In this document: in pieces, positions 1-11,564 of the stretch
How positions within the stretch are numbered: the first letter of the stretch is position 1
Layout of the letters: every line of letters begins with the position of its first letter
Source: Typhlomys cinereus
Taxonomy: Eukaryota; Chordata; Mammalia; Rodentia; Platacanthomyidae
DNA length: 64,000 bases
Assembly: GCA_023101885.1 (NCBI GenBank)
Contig: JALPQD010000138.1
Location: forward strand, 496,001-560,000
Direction of reading: 5' to 3'
Notes under the pieces: generated by a model
The model's input: only the letters and a program-made list of their open reading frames with translations
Database searches by the model: none
What the model was told of the DNA's origin: nothing
Position numbers and translations under genes: made by a program

Positions 1-2
1 AA

Positions 3-103
3 CATGTCCTTGTCTACTTCTTCCAAAATGAAGCTCCCAAAAGAGTGGTAGAGCGGACCCTTTTGGAACAGTTTGCAGATAGAAATCTTAGCTATGATGA
101 AAG
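3..103 (+). CDS. Usp28: Usp28 coding exon (partial at the window edge)
   Basis: Reading frame 3 is open from base 3; frames 1 and 2 both hit stops within the first 55 bases. The product begins [14 protein letters not shown] and ends NLSYDE plus two bases of an Arg codon. The donor is AAG|GTGAGA at 104. The 5' boundary is outside the window or at its edge. Confidence 0.95.
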
Positions 104-3100
104 GTGAGAAGACAGTGCCTGGTCTTCTCCTCTGGGGTCTGAGTAGACCGGTCCTCCATGGGAGGTCTTACCCACCCCTCCCATTGCTTTCTAATCTTTG
201 TTCCACAGATCAATCAGTATCATGAAGGTGGCTCAGGCCAAACTGAAAGAAATTGGTCCAGATGACATGAATATGGAAGAATACAAGGTGAGTCTTTTTT
301 TTTTTTTTCCCCTTAACCTACAAAGCAAAAACATTAATTCTGGAGCAAAGTGAACAATTTTGTGTTGCCAGAGTGCCTGATTCTGTGCCACAGTTAAAAC
401 TTAAAAACAAAGCAGCGTGAGGATCATTTCTTCTCTAGAAGAGTGGGTCTCTTGGCTCTCATTCTTCAGACAGAATGAGTGTGCATCCTGTTGCTCCCAG
501 GGACCTTCTGCAGCCTTGTCCTGGGCAATATAAGTATCAAAGTCAGGATTCTGTGGGGTTTTTTATAATAATAGTTTTTTAATATGTATTACAATATGTG
601 TAACTACAGAAATTTTTTTTAATGTGACAGTCAAGAGCTGCTGCTTTCCAAGTAGAGAACATGTGTGTTGTGTCTTCTGTCTCATTAGCCGATTGTGTTG
701 AAATTGTCATATATGATCGGAGCAGGACTGCTCTTCCCTGTGTCTGCTCGGTCTTGTCATTCCTGACAGTGTTAATTCATCTAAGCTAGAGGTGAATGTC
801 TGTGAATTGGGTGTTGGAAAGTAGACCGTAATAAATATATGAAGTCCTTCTTTCTTCAATAAGGAATCAGTGCTGAGAGCTAAGGTCATTGGTAGCCTGC
901 TTGCCCTCAGCATTGTTTTGTAGCCGAGAAAGCCCTGAGCTTCTCGCTCTTCTGCATGCACCTTCCAAGCAGTGTGATCATAGGCATGTGAGTTCACATC
1001 CAGCTTTCAAGTTTTTAATCTGAAAGTTTGAGTTTGTTGTCTTTGTATTTGACTAGATCTGCTCAGTAATTGTTTATACCAAATGTAAAACTTAGAGCAA
1101 ACTTAGAAAAATGCAGTGATAATTTATTAAGATTGTTATTAATGGTTCTTCCTTTCCAGAGGTGGCATGAAGACTACAGTTTGTTCCGAAAGGTGTCTGT
1201 GTATCTCTTGACAGGCCTGGAACTCTTTCAAAAAGGAAAGTATGTGGCTTTTTATTTCACTAAGATTATCCGTCAGAATGCTGACAAGAACTGATGCCCC
1301 CCAGAGTCTCCAAAGTCCCAGACCCGAGTCTCCCAGCACACAGGGTGTGATGCCTCCACTCTTCCCCGTGCATTCTTTCCACTTTGCTCCAAACATCAGT
1401 CTTTGATTCTTCGTGTAATGATAGGTCATGAGTGAATAGATAATACTGAGCTAAACTTTGAACAGGAACTCAGGAAATGAATTTGTAATATGGCCATCTC
1501 TTGTCCCTTTATTTTAGAGGCAGGAAAAACCTGAGGCCCAGGGAAGTTTCCTGATTTTCCTTGGGTTTCTGGAGCAGTTGGTAGAAGAGCTGACTGTAGC
1601 CAGCTAGCTTAGGGTACCCAGCCCAGCCAGTGGCAGAAGCAGGAGACCCCTGCCTCTGCCTTAGCAGGGTGATAGACGAGACCCAACTCCCAGCTGTGGC
1701 ATGCATGCATAGAAAATGCTTTTTTTTTTTTTTTAATTTAACAAAGAATAAAAGGAAAGGAGCCACAGCACACTACAGCTAAGTAGACTCTGTACTGCAG
1801 AGCTGAGAGGTATAAGCCTTAGGTTTGGGCATAGAGGACTTAGCTGTGCTTTGTCTCATTCTCCAAGGTACCAAGAAGCACTGTCGTACCTGGTGTATGC
1901 TTACCAGAGCAACGCTGCTCTGCTGATGAAGGGACCCCGCAGGGGTGTGAAGGAGTCCATGATTGCTCTGTACCGCAGAAAATGCCTTCTGGTTTGTATT
2001 GTCGTAAAGCTTTGCTCTGTCTCTGCTTCCCTCTCCCTCACTGGCTGGGTCTGCATGTCATTCTTTTCAAGCTCTGAGGTTGAGGCAGCCTCTCTCTGTG
2101 CCCTTCCCATACGTACTTCTGTGCTACATGGCGAGTACACCAAGCCCAGAGTCTCTATCAGTCAGCTGTTTCCTTTGAGCCTGGCAGGTAGTAAACTTGT
2201 GGGAAATGTGTAGAAGGAGCGTGGTGTTTTCCAGGATGCCTCTATGCTAGTAGATCAAAAGTTTTAGCAACTTATAAGTGACTCCAATTTTTTTCTCTTC
2301 TCCATTTCTGTGTGTGTGTGAAGTACATAAATGTGTATATGCTTGTTTGCATGTGAGGGGTGTGTGTCTACACATGCACATGAATGCCTGTGCTTATGGA
2401 GGCCTGAGGATATTATCAGGAATCTCCTTCAAATACTCTTTCATCTTACCATATTGAGGCTTGGTCAGTTAAACCCAGCTTGTTCTGGGAATTACCAGGT
2501 TCTGCCCTTTAGGGTTGGAATTACAGGCATGTCATTACGCCCATATCTAGCCTTTTATGTGGGATCTGGGCTCTGAGCTCCAGTCCTATCTCTAGTACAG
2601 CAGAGCTTTACACTGATCATCCCCCCCACCTGTCCAGAGACTCCAGTTTTATAAAAGTTAAGAAACCTAAGAGTTGGTCTTGTTGTTCTGTGATGTCATT
2701 GTCTGTGGTGCCCTCATTTGTATTTGGTGGGTACAAGGAAAGGCAGGTGTAACCTCTCTACTGCCCAAGAGTGCTTGTCATGCTAGTCCTTCTTGGAACT
2801 ATAAAGAGGATCCTGCCTGCACATCAGTGCTATCGATTTCCCCAGATACCCCACATATTTACCTTTCACGGGAAGAATAGGGTTGCTGTTTGCACTGTGG
2901 CCCCAGTCTTACATGTACAAGTTCAAGAAGCTAGTCACCATATAGCTCACCTCCACAGCTTTGTTTTCTGATGTTCATATGCTTTGGTGTCTCTACCAGT
3001 TGTAGGTGTGGCAGGGCAGTTTTTAAAAGCTTTTCTGTTCATTGCCATTTTCTTACATGGGCATAGCATATCTTGATCATTACCGCCTCTTAACCACCTC

Positions 3101-6072
3101 CCATTTCCTCTAGACCCATTCTTTCTCCACACATCCTTGTTGACTTGCTTTTTTTAAATGACTCACTGAGTTTAATTTGTGTTGCTTACATGTGCATGGG
3201 GTTATTTTCAGGCTTGTGGGCAACTTAACTAGTGACTACCCCTTAAGAAAAGTGCTTCCTCTTCCCACAGCAGCCTGGTAGGACTGTTTTGAAGCTGAGA
3301 AAGGAGCAATGTTTTTGAATTTTTTTTGTCTTCAGATGCATTATTGACATCTTGAATGTCATCATATCCTTCTACCTTGTGCCCTGAAGGTGACAGGTTT
3401 TCCATTTCCACCACTGGCTCTCAGCACCTGTTGAATCAGACTTCATAGGGAGCTGTCTGCCACTGGTGATGTGCGGGAGGTGGGGGGAACACCCGGTCAC
3501 CTGAACAGGCTCTTTGTGAGTGTTCTGAGCACCAGCGTGTCTTCTGTAGAAGCAGATGTCAAGCATGACATGGACTTGTGAGTTTAGGCCAGTGAATTGC
3601 AAATGTGGTTGTGTTAGAATCGTAGAACTCTGTAATCTCCATGCCCCGGTCACCTACATGCCAATTAAATCAGTGCATCTGGGATATGAATCAAAAATCG
3701 ATGGTTTTCAGTTAATGATTCCAATGTATAGTGGAGTAGCAACTTGTTTAGATTCTTATTAAATAGATATTATTGTCAGATTCTTTATGCCCCTTCTTCC
3801 ACCTTTTATCTATAGGAGCTGAATGCCAGAGCAGCTTCTCTCTTTGAAACAAATGATGACCATTCAGTAACAGAGGGCATTAGTGTGATGAATGAGCTCA
3901 TCATCCCCTGCATTCATCTGATCATTAACAATGACATCTCCAAGGACGATCTGGATGCCATCGAGGTCATGAGAAACCATTGGTGCTCTTACCTTGGCCA
4001 GGATATTGCGGGTATGTTGTTAGTGAAGGCTCTGAATCCTGGCAATTGTGGTTTTGTTCTTTAGCACAGTTGCCAAAGTCTTTTACAGCACTGGAACTCC
4101 CTGCCTTCTAGTCTGTGCTTTGGACAGGGTGGGGGAGTTTGGGTTCTGCTGCTCCTCCTTTCTCTTCTCCACTGGCCGAAGAACCTCCCATGGACAGCTA
4201 GCAAGTCATTTTTGGGTCATGATTTGTTTTTTTGCTTTTAACTTTTTGCAGTGCCTGAGATTTAACCCAGGGCCTGGAGCATGCTAAACAACACTGCTAT
4301 GGAGCTACTTACATATCCAGCCCCAGCAAGTCCTGTTTGAATGTAGTCACTGTTCTTTGGGATGTCAGTCTTCCAGTATTTTCTCATTTACTCAAATCTG
4401 CACTTTTTGTAGTTTAAAATCAAAATGCAGAGTATGATTATTCATTGGTGTCTTGACTAAATTTCCCCAAGGGTTGAAATTACAAGATGAAAGGAAATTA
4501 TTAACCAATGATTTAAAAGATGAACGATTAAAATGTCTGTACTTACAAAGCATCCTGAGAGTCTAAAGCTAGCTATTTGTAGGTTAGTTCAGTAGACATG
4601 AAAGGTTGATGCATACTCTGATGTGAACCTCCTTGTTAATTTGTCACTCAAGTAAAGATACTCCAGTGACTTAAATGGTTGGGTTTATGTTTATTGATGA
4701 ATTTTATAATAGGCAGTTTCTTTTAATGCCCTCACTTTTATTTAAACTGTTTTATGTTGTACAGTTTTGCTTTATACTGTGTGGAAACATTGAGATATTT
4801 TAGGCATTTAAAAGACAATAACACTATTTTATGTATGATGAAGCTTCACTCTTTTCCTCTTGTGACTTCTTTTCACCCAGGAAACTTTCTTGGAACCCCA
4901 GATATATAGGTATATAAATCAAACCTTTACTGATAATAAGCAGTAGAGAATTTGTTGTAAAACAATTTTTTGGTATACACATAATGTTAACTTTATTAAA
5001 GATGAGAACAGATTTACTTACAAGGCGGATTTCCACATCTGTTTTTATACAAGGATCAATCTTGGCTGAATATTTGACACTGAAAGACAGGGCTCCTTCG
5101 ATGTTTTTGAAAGTTGATCAGTATTCTAATTTATAATCTTCAGTATTGAGTTCTCTGCTTCACATAACACAAAATGGCAGAAGTCTTTTGAGGGCTGTTT
5201 CAAAAATACGGAAATTCTGTCTTAATACCAAGTCAGTCACGTCTTGATTTTTTTTTTTTAATGAAACTCAAGTCAGCTGCTCGAATAGTACTTTTTAAAA
5301 TCAAACATCCCACAGCTATGCTAATAATTTTGATGCTTACATGTTAGGAGTCATGGTAGGAAAATATTGACAGTTTATTTTTTGCAATTATTATGTTTCT
5401 GTAAAATAAAATAGAAAACTTCATATAGTAAAAAGCATGCATCTCATAACACCTAATAAATAGCCTTGGATCTGAGGCAGGGTACATCAGGCAGCATTTG
5501 ATGGCGTCATGCAGCATGACACCTTGCATGGCCAAACATACGCATTGTGTGAGATCCAGGGCTGCAGTGAGGTCAGCAGACAGCATGAGGCACACCTTAG
5601 GGTCTTCATGCATTTCATATTGAGTTAATTTTTGGTGATTGTGTGTTCAGATACCCTTTACTATTGCCAAACCTTTCATGCCTGCCCCATTGCTCATGTG
5701 ACCCCATAGGGCTCAGGACTTAACAATTTAAGGAGACAGAGCCTAAAAGAACATCTGCTGTTGGCTGGCCGGCAGGGCTATTCAAAATTTGAGGTTGGGT
5801 ATGGACTTCTGTGGCTCTTTCCTTATGGTTCAGGCTTCTCAGTTGTCACTCAGAGATCTGCCACACTGTATATAACTGTCCGTTTTCCCTCTACAGAAAA
5901 TCTGCAGCTGTGCTTAGGAGAGTTCCTCCCCAGGCTTCTAGATCCTTCTGCAGAAATCATCGTCTTGAAGGAGCCTCCAACCATCCGGCCCAATTCTCCC
6001 TATGACCTTTGTAGCCGGTTTGCAGCTGTCATGGAGTCCATCCAAGGAGTTTCACCTGTAGCAGTGAAATAA
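3..6072 (+). CDS. Usp28: Usp28, C-terminal part (six exons, 5' end outside the window)
   Basis: Ubiquitin carboxyl-terminal hydrolase 28, a nuclear cysteine deubiquitinase known to stabilise MYC and to interact with 53BP1. Joining 3-103, 209-287, 1160-1239, 1868-1991, 3816-4011 and 5897-6072 gives an uninterrupted frame of 251 codons plus TAA. I recognise the product as the USP28 C-terminus (begins [14 protein letters not shown], ends in VAVK). Human USP28 is 1077 residues, so this is about the last quarter, after the catalytic domain; no catalytic Cys/His box lies here. All internal junctions are GT-AG and keep phase. Every exon is intact, so the gene looks functional. Upstream exons lie left of base 1. 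Strand and order next to Cldn25 and Zw10 match the conserved mammalian synteny. Confidence 0.96.
209..287 (+). CDS. Usp28: Usp28 coding exon
   Basis: A 79 bp exon between acceptor TTCCACAG (ends 208) and donor AAG|GTGAGT (288). It completes the split Arg codon and encodes [17 protein letters not shown] through MEEYK. The 872 bp intron after it holds a T-rich start and otherwise unremarkable unique DNA. Confidence 0.95.
1160..1239 (+). CDS. Usp28: Usp28 coding exon
   Basis: An 80 bp exon after acceptor CCTTTCCAG. It encodes [20 protein letters not shown] and ends GGAAA|GTATGT. The split Lys codon joins the next exon to give KYQEAL. The obvious open frame runs past the donor into the intron, but that extension is not coding. 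Confidence 0.95.
1868..1991 (+). CDS. Usp28: Usp28 coding exon
   Basis: A 124 bp exon after acceptor CTCCAAG. It encodes [20 protein letters not shown] through YRRKCLL and ends CTG|GTTTGT. The following intron (1992-3815) carries an old reversed B2/B3-like SINE near 2290-2625; the remainder is unique. Confidence 0.95.
2290..2625 (-). repeat. Old B2/B3-like SINE in a Usp28 intron
   Basis: A GT-rich start, then the diverged reversed SINE body: a stretch like 'gcctgaggatattatcagg', then 'ggaattacaggcatg', then 'tatgtgggatctgggctctgagctc'. The order matches the younger reversed B2-like copies in this window (for example 42000-42290), at higher divergence. Confidence 0.55.
3816..4011 (+). CDS. 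Usp28: Usp28 coding exon
   Basis: A 196 bp exon after acceptor TCTATAG. It encodes [20 protein letters not shown] through YLGQDIA and ends GCGG|GTATGT. The split codon resolves as GAA with the last exon, giving DIAENLQL as in the human protein. Confidence 0.96.
4225..4325 (-). repeat. ID-type SINE, reversed
   Basis: A reversed tRNA-derived ID body: 'cctgagatttaacccagggc' then 'catgctaaacaacactgctatggagctac' ending in 'ccagcccca'. The rest of intron 4012-5896 is AT-rich unique DNA in which I see nothing else. Confidence 0.6.
5897..6072 (+). CDS. Usp28: Usp28 terminal coding exon
   Basis: Acceptor TTCCCTCTACAG ends at 5896. The exon encodes [20 protein letters not shown] through [13 protein letters not shown] and stops at TAA 6070-6072. 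The open frame extending upstream of 5897 is intronic. Confidence 0.97.
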
Positions 6073-7080
6073 GCCCTGGGGTCGGGCCCAGCCTGGTCCC
6101 TGGGCATCAGCCTGTGGGTCAGCAGTCTGTTGTCACAGATCCACCTGGGTAAAGGGACCAGGTGGATGAGCAAGATGAAGATCCATACCTGACCCGTGAT
6201 GTGTGTTAGAGGATTTTTGATGAGGTTGCACTTTGAGGCTCATGATCCTGAAAGTAATTTCATTAGAAAAGGCAGGACCAGTGGATCCTAAGGGTTCAGA
6301 ATGGCACCAAGAGACCTGAAATGCCTTCATATCGCCCACAATACCTGGGCTTTTCTAAGCCTCTTGAAACTTTTTAAATTACTCTTCAGGCACAGCTATT
6401 TCTGGCAGCAGAACAGAAAGTGACTCATTGGAACCTGAACCAGAGGAACAGCTACAAGTTTACCAAGTACAGATGACATTTAAAAATTCTCAGCTGCCAG
6501 AGGCTGCTAAGCTACGCCCCACCTGGCTCTTGACAGGGGCTAGAGTGAGGTGCTGCTGAACCTCTGCCTTTCAAGTGTGGGAGGGCCCGGGCCATGTGGC
6601 AGGTAAGTGCCACAGTCAGGAGAAGCTGCCTATCCTTCCCCTCCTCTTTCATTGAATCAGAAAACCTCATGCTTAGTCCTGAGTGAACAGAACCATTAAG
6701 AACTTCCCACCAAGTAACATCATGAAGCCACACTGGGGGGGAGTCACATTTTAAATGTTGTTAATCATTGAAGCAAAATTTTACAGTATCTGAAAATTGT
6801 CAAAAAAACCCCAAGTGTTTAAGGCTACTGTGTCCCAATAGAACATTTTGGTCCCCTCCCCTTTTTTGCTTTTAGAAAATAAGGGATGTGGATTTGTAAA
6901 GAGAGTTTTTATCTGTTTATATGTATGTATATGTAGAGTCATTTTTAAAGGATTCCTAATTAGGAACTAATGTTTTAGTTAAATTTTAAAAGATTACTAG
7001 CGGAATCATGGGAGGGAAGAACACTTAATACAACTATGCAGATTTTATAAATGTGCAATAAAATGTTTGTTTTACCTTTG
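6073..7080 (+). other. Usp28: Usp28 3' UTR
   Basis: Non-coding sequence between the Usp28 stop and the poly(A) signal near 7057. It is low in recognisable repeats, as expected for a terminal exon. Small open frames in it on either strand have no recognisable product. Confidence 0.8.
7057..7062 (+). terminator. Usp28: Probable Usp28 poly(A) signal
   Basis: Canonical AATAAA about 985 bases after the stop codon. It is followed within 30 bases by T- and GT-rich sequence (TGTTTGTTTTACC, then GGTGTGCGTGTGG), a typical downstream element. The cleavage position is inferred. Confidence 0.8.
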
Positions 7081-7194
7081 GTGTGCGTGTGGCTCTTAAC
7101 TAGAATCTATATTTTATACTTAGTAATGAGAGGACTCGGTAAGCTTATGCCTTTCATTAGAATCATTAGAATCTAATGATTCTCAGTCCCTCGT

Positions 7195-7880
7195 TCTCCC
7201 TCCTTTTGGAGATAGGCTGTCATGCAGCCCAGACTGACCTCACATTTTCTAAGTAGCCATGTTGAAATTACAAGTGTGTGTCACCATGTATGAACAGATG
7301 AATTTCTTAAAATGGCATTTTGGTTAAGCTTGTAGGTTTCGTAGGTTATGATTCAGCCTTGTGTTTAAAGTTCTCAGCAAGAGTTGTTTCAAGGTGAGTT
7401 ACTTTTCTTGCCCATTTCACTTTTGCAAGTTTTATCGCATGTTTACCTCTTGGCCACTGACATCTGATGAGTCCGGGTGATGGGAACTGGTTTGTCTAAA
7501 GTTAGAGCCTGGTGCTTGTGAGGATTGCCCAGCTGTTTCTGGTAGTCTGACCCTTTGCGTTATTTCCTCATCAGCCCTTGGGTGAGAAAGGACAAGGCTT
7601 AGTGGGTCAACTAGGTGAAATGTGGCCAGTAGGGGGAGTGCTGACTCCGTTTCTTTACATAGCTGGCTTGCATCAGCAAAGCCTGCTCTCTGGGCTTCGG
7701 AAACTAAGGCCCCAGACTGTTGATTTCGTTGTTTGATTTTTTTTTTTTTTTTTTTGAGGTAAGGTTTCATGTAGACCAGGGAGGCCTGAAATTCACTGTG
7801 TGACAGAGGCTACCCTTGAACTCCTGACCTTCCTGCTCCATCTCCTAGGGTTGGTGTAACAGACGTGTCAGACCTCCAGC
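7195..7880 (-). repeat. Two reversed B1 SINE fragments
   Basis: 7195-7290 reads 'gagataggctgtcatgcagc' then 'cagactgacctcaca', a reversed B1. 7732-7880 has a T18 tract (reversed A-tail), then 'gaggtaaggtttcatgtaga' and 'aggcctgaaattcactgtgt', another reversed B1. Between them is unique DNA. Confidence 0.6.
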
Positions 7881-7949
7881 CCTTCTCAGGCTGCATTTCA
7901 CAGTTTTCAGGCTGAATCTGGGAGCTGTTACATTTTGTTTCATTGGCTT

Positions 7950-8587
7950 TTTTTTTTCTTTCATTTTTTTTGTTTAGTTTTACAAGCATATTGAGCACTT
8001 ATCCCTACTTACTCCCTCCCATCCTTCTCCCTTCCCTTCATCAATCTATCCCAGTCCTCCCCACCTCCTACCTAGCTGTTTCTATGGACACTAAGGTTCC
8101 CTCTGGCTTGTCTACTCATGTGGGGGTTCAGGTCTCTATGGTGCACCAAGTTGCCTCTCTTCAGGCCACCACACTGATAGGGGCATTTCCCTTCACTCAT
8201 CTAACTTTGGTCCCCAAGGTTTCTACTGTGTGTTCTTATTTCTCTTGAGTTTCTTGATAGTCTTTGGGGGACATGTCTCACTGTAGTGAGTTCCTGGATA
8301 CAGCAGTCCTGTCTTGAATGTCTTGTCCAACAATGGACCTTCCCATCTTTAGATTTTTACAGTTTTACTGTCTTCTCTTCCTCGAGCTTCCCTATGCCTT
8401 AGGATGGGAAGTGATTAGCTTGGCCTGATTCTGGGTGAGCATTGTTGAATCATTGATAATCTGCCTTGTGGCTATCTGTTATTGTCCACTTCACTGCTCT
8501 TCTGCTGGCCTAGGCTGCGTCATGTCAGGGTGTTGAGATCCTGTACCTCTGTTGTAGAAGATGACTTAGTCAGAGTGCTAAGTGCTC

Positions 8588-8626
<39 letters not shown>

Positions 8627-8930
8627 GTATTTATGTATACATATATATGTGTATAATAGCAGCTATTTACAGAGCAGTTTGGTATACTGTCTTCCTACCT
8701 GTAGGTTCATAGGCTGTTTTAGTTAACAGTAAGAGGAATGTGTTACATTCTGACAAAGTTTTGAGCTTAATCAGAAAGATGTTGGTTACCTCCTTGTTAC
8801 TCATGCCACTGTTATCCTGATGGTCACCTGTTGCCATGGTGATTTTTATTGCAACTTACAGATCTCATGAGTTGATAAGGTCTTGTGTTTCTTCTCTCCC
8901 CAGGAAGCTTCTACGGCCTTTCTTGGTACT
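7950..8930 (-). mobile_element. L1 3'-end fragment, reversed
   Basis: A T-rich start and pyrimidine-rich block ('cctcccatccttctcccttc'), then sequence shared in order with 47228-48330 ('ttacaagcatattgag', 'agttcctggatacagcagtc', 'gatttttattgcaacttaca'). The polypyrimidine block and order suggest a rodent L1 3' UTR in reverse. Family assignment rests on memory of L1 3' UTRs, not on a search. Confidence 0.55.
8590..8623. repeat. (AT)n microsatellite
   Basis: A run of alternating A and T of about 34 bases inside the L1 fragment, followed by a degenerate ATGT-rich stretch to about 8650. This block is absent from the paralogous copy near 47900. Confidence 0.85.
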
Positions 8931-9019
8931 GTGTAAGCTATCCAACAAAGAGGAAACGCTTGGACCAGTTCCAAGTAGATGCATTTTGGCCGTGTTCTGT
9001 GATCCACATGTGATGCATC

Positions 9020-9145
9020 TTTCATTTTGACACTGGGGCTCTTTCTGCAGCCTAGGCTGTACTCAGGCTGGCCCCAAACTTGTGACAGTCCTCTTGCCTC
9101 AGTCTCCCAAGTAGTGGGATTACAGGCCCAATCCTCCATATCTGG
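9020..9145 (-). repeat. B1 SINE, reversed
   Basis: Shows the reversed B1/7SL signature: 'agcctaggctgtactcaggc', 'cctcttgcctcagtctccca' and 'agtagtgggattacaggc'. Confidence 0.7.
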
Positions 9146-9410
9146 CCTAAGAATACTTTTGACAGTTTTTTAAGCAATATCACCAGCCTCTCCTGACCTC
9201 TTGAGTGGCTGGGATTACAGACATGTGCTTCAGGGGTGGGGAGAGGAATGATTACAGGAAAGAACAGGAGGAGGGAGAGGAGGAAACATGTTTTACTTGG
9301 TATCCCCTGAAAAGTTGGAAGTGTTTCCTAGTGAACTTCATCTAAATGCCTTGAAGACTTGGTGAGTGAGCTAGAAGTTCCGATTTGCTGTCTCCTTTAA
9401 GAACTACTTT

Positions 9411-9505
9411 GGGGATGTAGCTCAGTGGCAGAGCACTTGCCCAGCATGTGTAATGTCTTGGGTTCAAGCCCAACACTGCAAAGAATTAAAAAATAAAAGC
9501 TAATA
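9411..9505 (+). repeat. ID SINE
   Basis: A clear tRNA-like ID body: 'ggggatgtagctcagtggca' with A box, then 'gggttcaagcccaaca' B box, then an A-rich tail. It is a retroposed copy, not a functional tRNA gene. Confidence 0.75.
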
Positions 9506-9889
9506 AGTATTTAATTTTTATCCTGCCTACCTCAAGAGAGGTGGATATATATATATTTTTTAAAAATCTGAGAATTGAATGCTAAGCTGTAACTCTAAAG
9601 AGTAGAACTCCACATAGCCTGTGTATTCATGTGCACTTCCTAGTTTTGTTGTATTTCATTGTATGGCTGGATTTCGGGATTCCTTCTACAGATATTTTCA
9701 GAAAACTTTCCCCTGGTCTGAACGTTGGGTACTGCCAACCTTATCACAAGCCAGAGTCTATCCTGTTTCTGTTGTCTGTTTTGTCAACATTGATGTCTTC
9801 GTTGGTGCAAGCTTTGTAATAAGTCTTGATTTCGACACCATGAATTCTCCAGTTTTGCACTTCAGGATTATCTTGGCTAATCTTGTTTT

Positions 9890-10735
9890 AGTTTGGTTTG
9901 TGGGTTTGTTTGGAGTGGGACTTTGTTTTTTGTTCAGCAGAGTCTTACTCTATGGCCCAGGCAGCCTCAAACTCACTATTCTGCCATCTTCCAAGTGCTG
10001 ACTCACGGGTCTGGGCTTCTTGGCTGGTCTTGCTCCTTCTTATCCATCCCATGAAAATGTTAAACATCTGCACTCATAAAGCCTCTGAGATTTTGAGTAG
10101 GTTGATGATAAACAGATAATCTGGGAAAAATTGATGCATGCTGGTGTCTGCTGACGTCTTTGAGTGGACCTCTATATAACACATTTCAGTGGAAGAACTT
10201 CTCCTTCCAAAAGATTTTCTTCTGGATTTTTTTCAGGAGATTATAAGTTATTGATTGATTGATTGATTGATTGATTCTCCCTCTTCAATAATAGAGATTT
10301 AATTTGACCTTGAACATGCTAGGTAAATGATGTACCACTGAACTACACTCCCAGGTCATAAATATTTTAAAATATTGCAGTCTCAAGCAAGGCATGGTGG
10401 TACATGCCTGGAATCCATGATTGGGGAGCAAGGGTAAAGGCAGGAAGATTGTGAGTTAAAGGTTAGTTTGGGGTATACATTACAGTAGTTTCAAAAACTA
10501 GTAAAAATTTCCTATTTTTTTTCAGTTGTTAAAAACATTTGATTTTCTTTGTGTGTGTGTGTGTGCATGTGAAGTTGGCACACATACAAAGGGCACTTGA
10601 GTGTGTGTGCCTATGGAAGTCCAAGGGTTACATCAGGAATCGCAGGCTGCTACTGTATCTACCCAACATTTTTATATGGAATTTAGGGTCCTTGTGAGGC
10701 AAAGGCTTTAACTCCCAAGGCATCTCCCCAGCCCA
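9890..10735. repeat. Cluster of B1, ID and B2/B3-like SINE fragments with an (ATTG)n tract
   Basis: About 9890-10010 is a reversed B1. 10248-10277 is an ATTG tetranucleotide repeat. 10275-10360 is a reversed ID ('ccactgaactacactcccag'). 10385-10500 is a forward B1 ('aggcatggtggtacatgcct'). 10545-10735 is a reversed B2/B3-like element ending in 'catctccccagccc'. Boundaries are approximate. Confidence 0.55.
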
Positions 10736-10839
10736 AAATGGATGTTTTCATTATTGCCATAAAACCTTTTTTGTCCAAATGATCTTGATAAACTCCTTCT
10801 AATAGTCCTGAAAATTTTAGGTATTTCATTGTTTACTTG

Positions 10840-10998
10840 AGAAAGTATGCAGGCACACATTCCATAGTACCCGTGTGGTGGTCAGAAGACAGCTTTTAGA
10901 AGTCAGCTCTCTCTACCATGTGAATTCTGAGAATCGAATTCAGATTGCTGGGTGCTCACTCGGCTCTTTTACCTGTGGAGCCATCTCACTAGCCCTGA
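10840..10998 (-). repeat. B2/B3-like SINE fragment, reversed
   Basis: Contains 'gaatcgaattcagattgctg' followed by 'tggagccatctcactagccc', the reversed 5' end of a B2-type tRNA-derived SINE. Confidence 0.6.
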
Positions 10999-11057
10999 TT
11001 TTAGCTTTTTAAAGATGTCTATTGTGTGCAATTATCTGTCTTAAGATTTTTTCCTTC

Positions 11058-11400
11058 TTGGGGCTGGAGAGGTGGCTCAGGGGTTAAGCCTCCGCCTTGC
11101 AGGCGGAAGGTCCTGAGTTCGGATCCCAGATCCCACGTATAGACGCCAGGCAGAAGCGGGGGCGGCCTGCGCTTCTGGTCCTGGTAGGGCGGAGCCTGTG
11201 AATCCCGGGGCAGAAGGAGGTGGAGGCGTCCATGGTGGTTCGCGAATTCGTCCGTGGTTCTACACATACACAGACACACACACACGCACGCGCACACATA
11301 CACACACACATGCACACAGTTGAATAAATAATAATAATAATAAAAAAAAAATTAAAAAAAAAACACCCTGGCAAGTCCAGGAATTAATGCCAAAAAAAAA
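11058..11400 (+). mobile_element. Young B2-like SINE with double A-tail
   Basis: Begins 'ggggctggagaggtggctca' and contains a tRNA-like B box ('gagttcggatccc'), a CpG-rich body, a CA-repeat and a (TAA)n/A tail. It is flanked by a perfect 15 bp target-site duplication (11043-11057 and 11401-11415). The tail is double: an A-run, about 30 bases of other sequence, then a second A-run directly before the duplication. This suggests an adjacent 3' sequence carried along at retrotransposition. The body is about 96% identical by eye to the copy at 30311. Confidence 0.85.
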
Positions 11401-11564
11401 AAGATTTTTTCCTTCCTTTTGCCTTCTTTCAATTTTGTTTCTTATTTACCTATTAGGACTTTTGGTAGACTGCCAAATAGAAAATGCTAACTGAGCATCT
11501 TTCTCCCAACCCCCAATATTGGAAAAGGATGGTTTCAGTATTCTTAGTCCTGTGCAATCCTAGT

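Noticed and set aside
9411..9480. tRNA-like sequence as a tRNA gene
   Set aside because: It fits an ID retroposon with A-rich tail; many diverged copies occur and no complete cloverleaf is evident.
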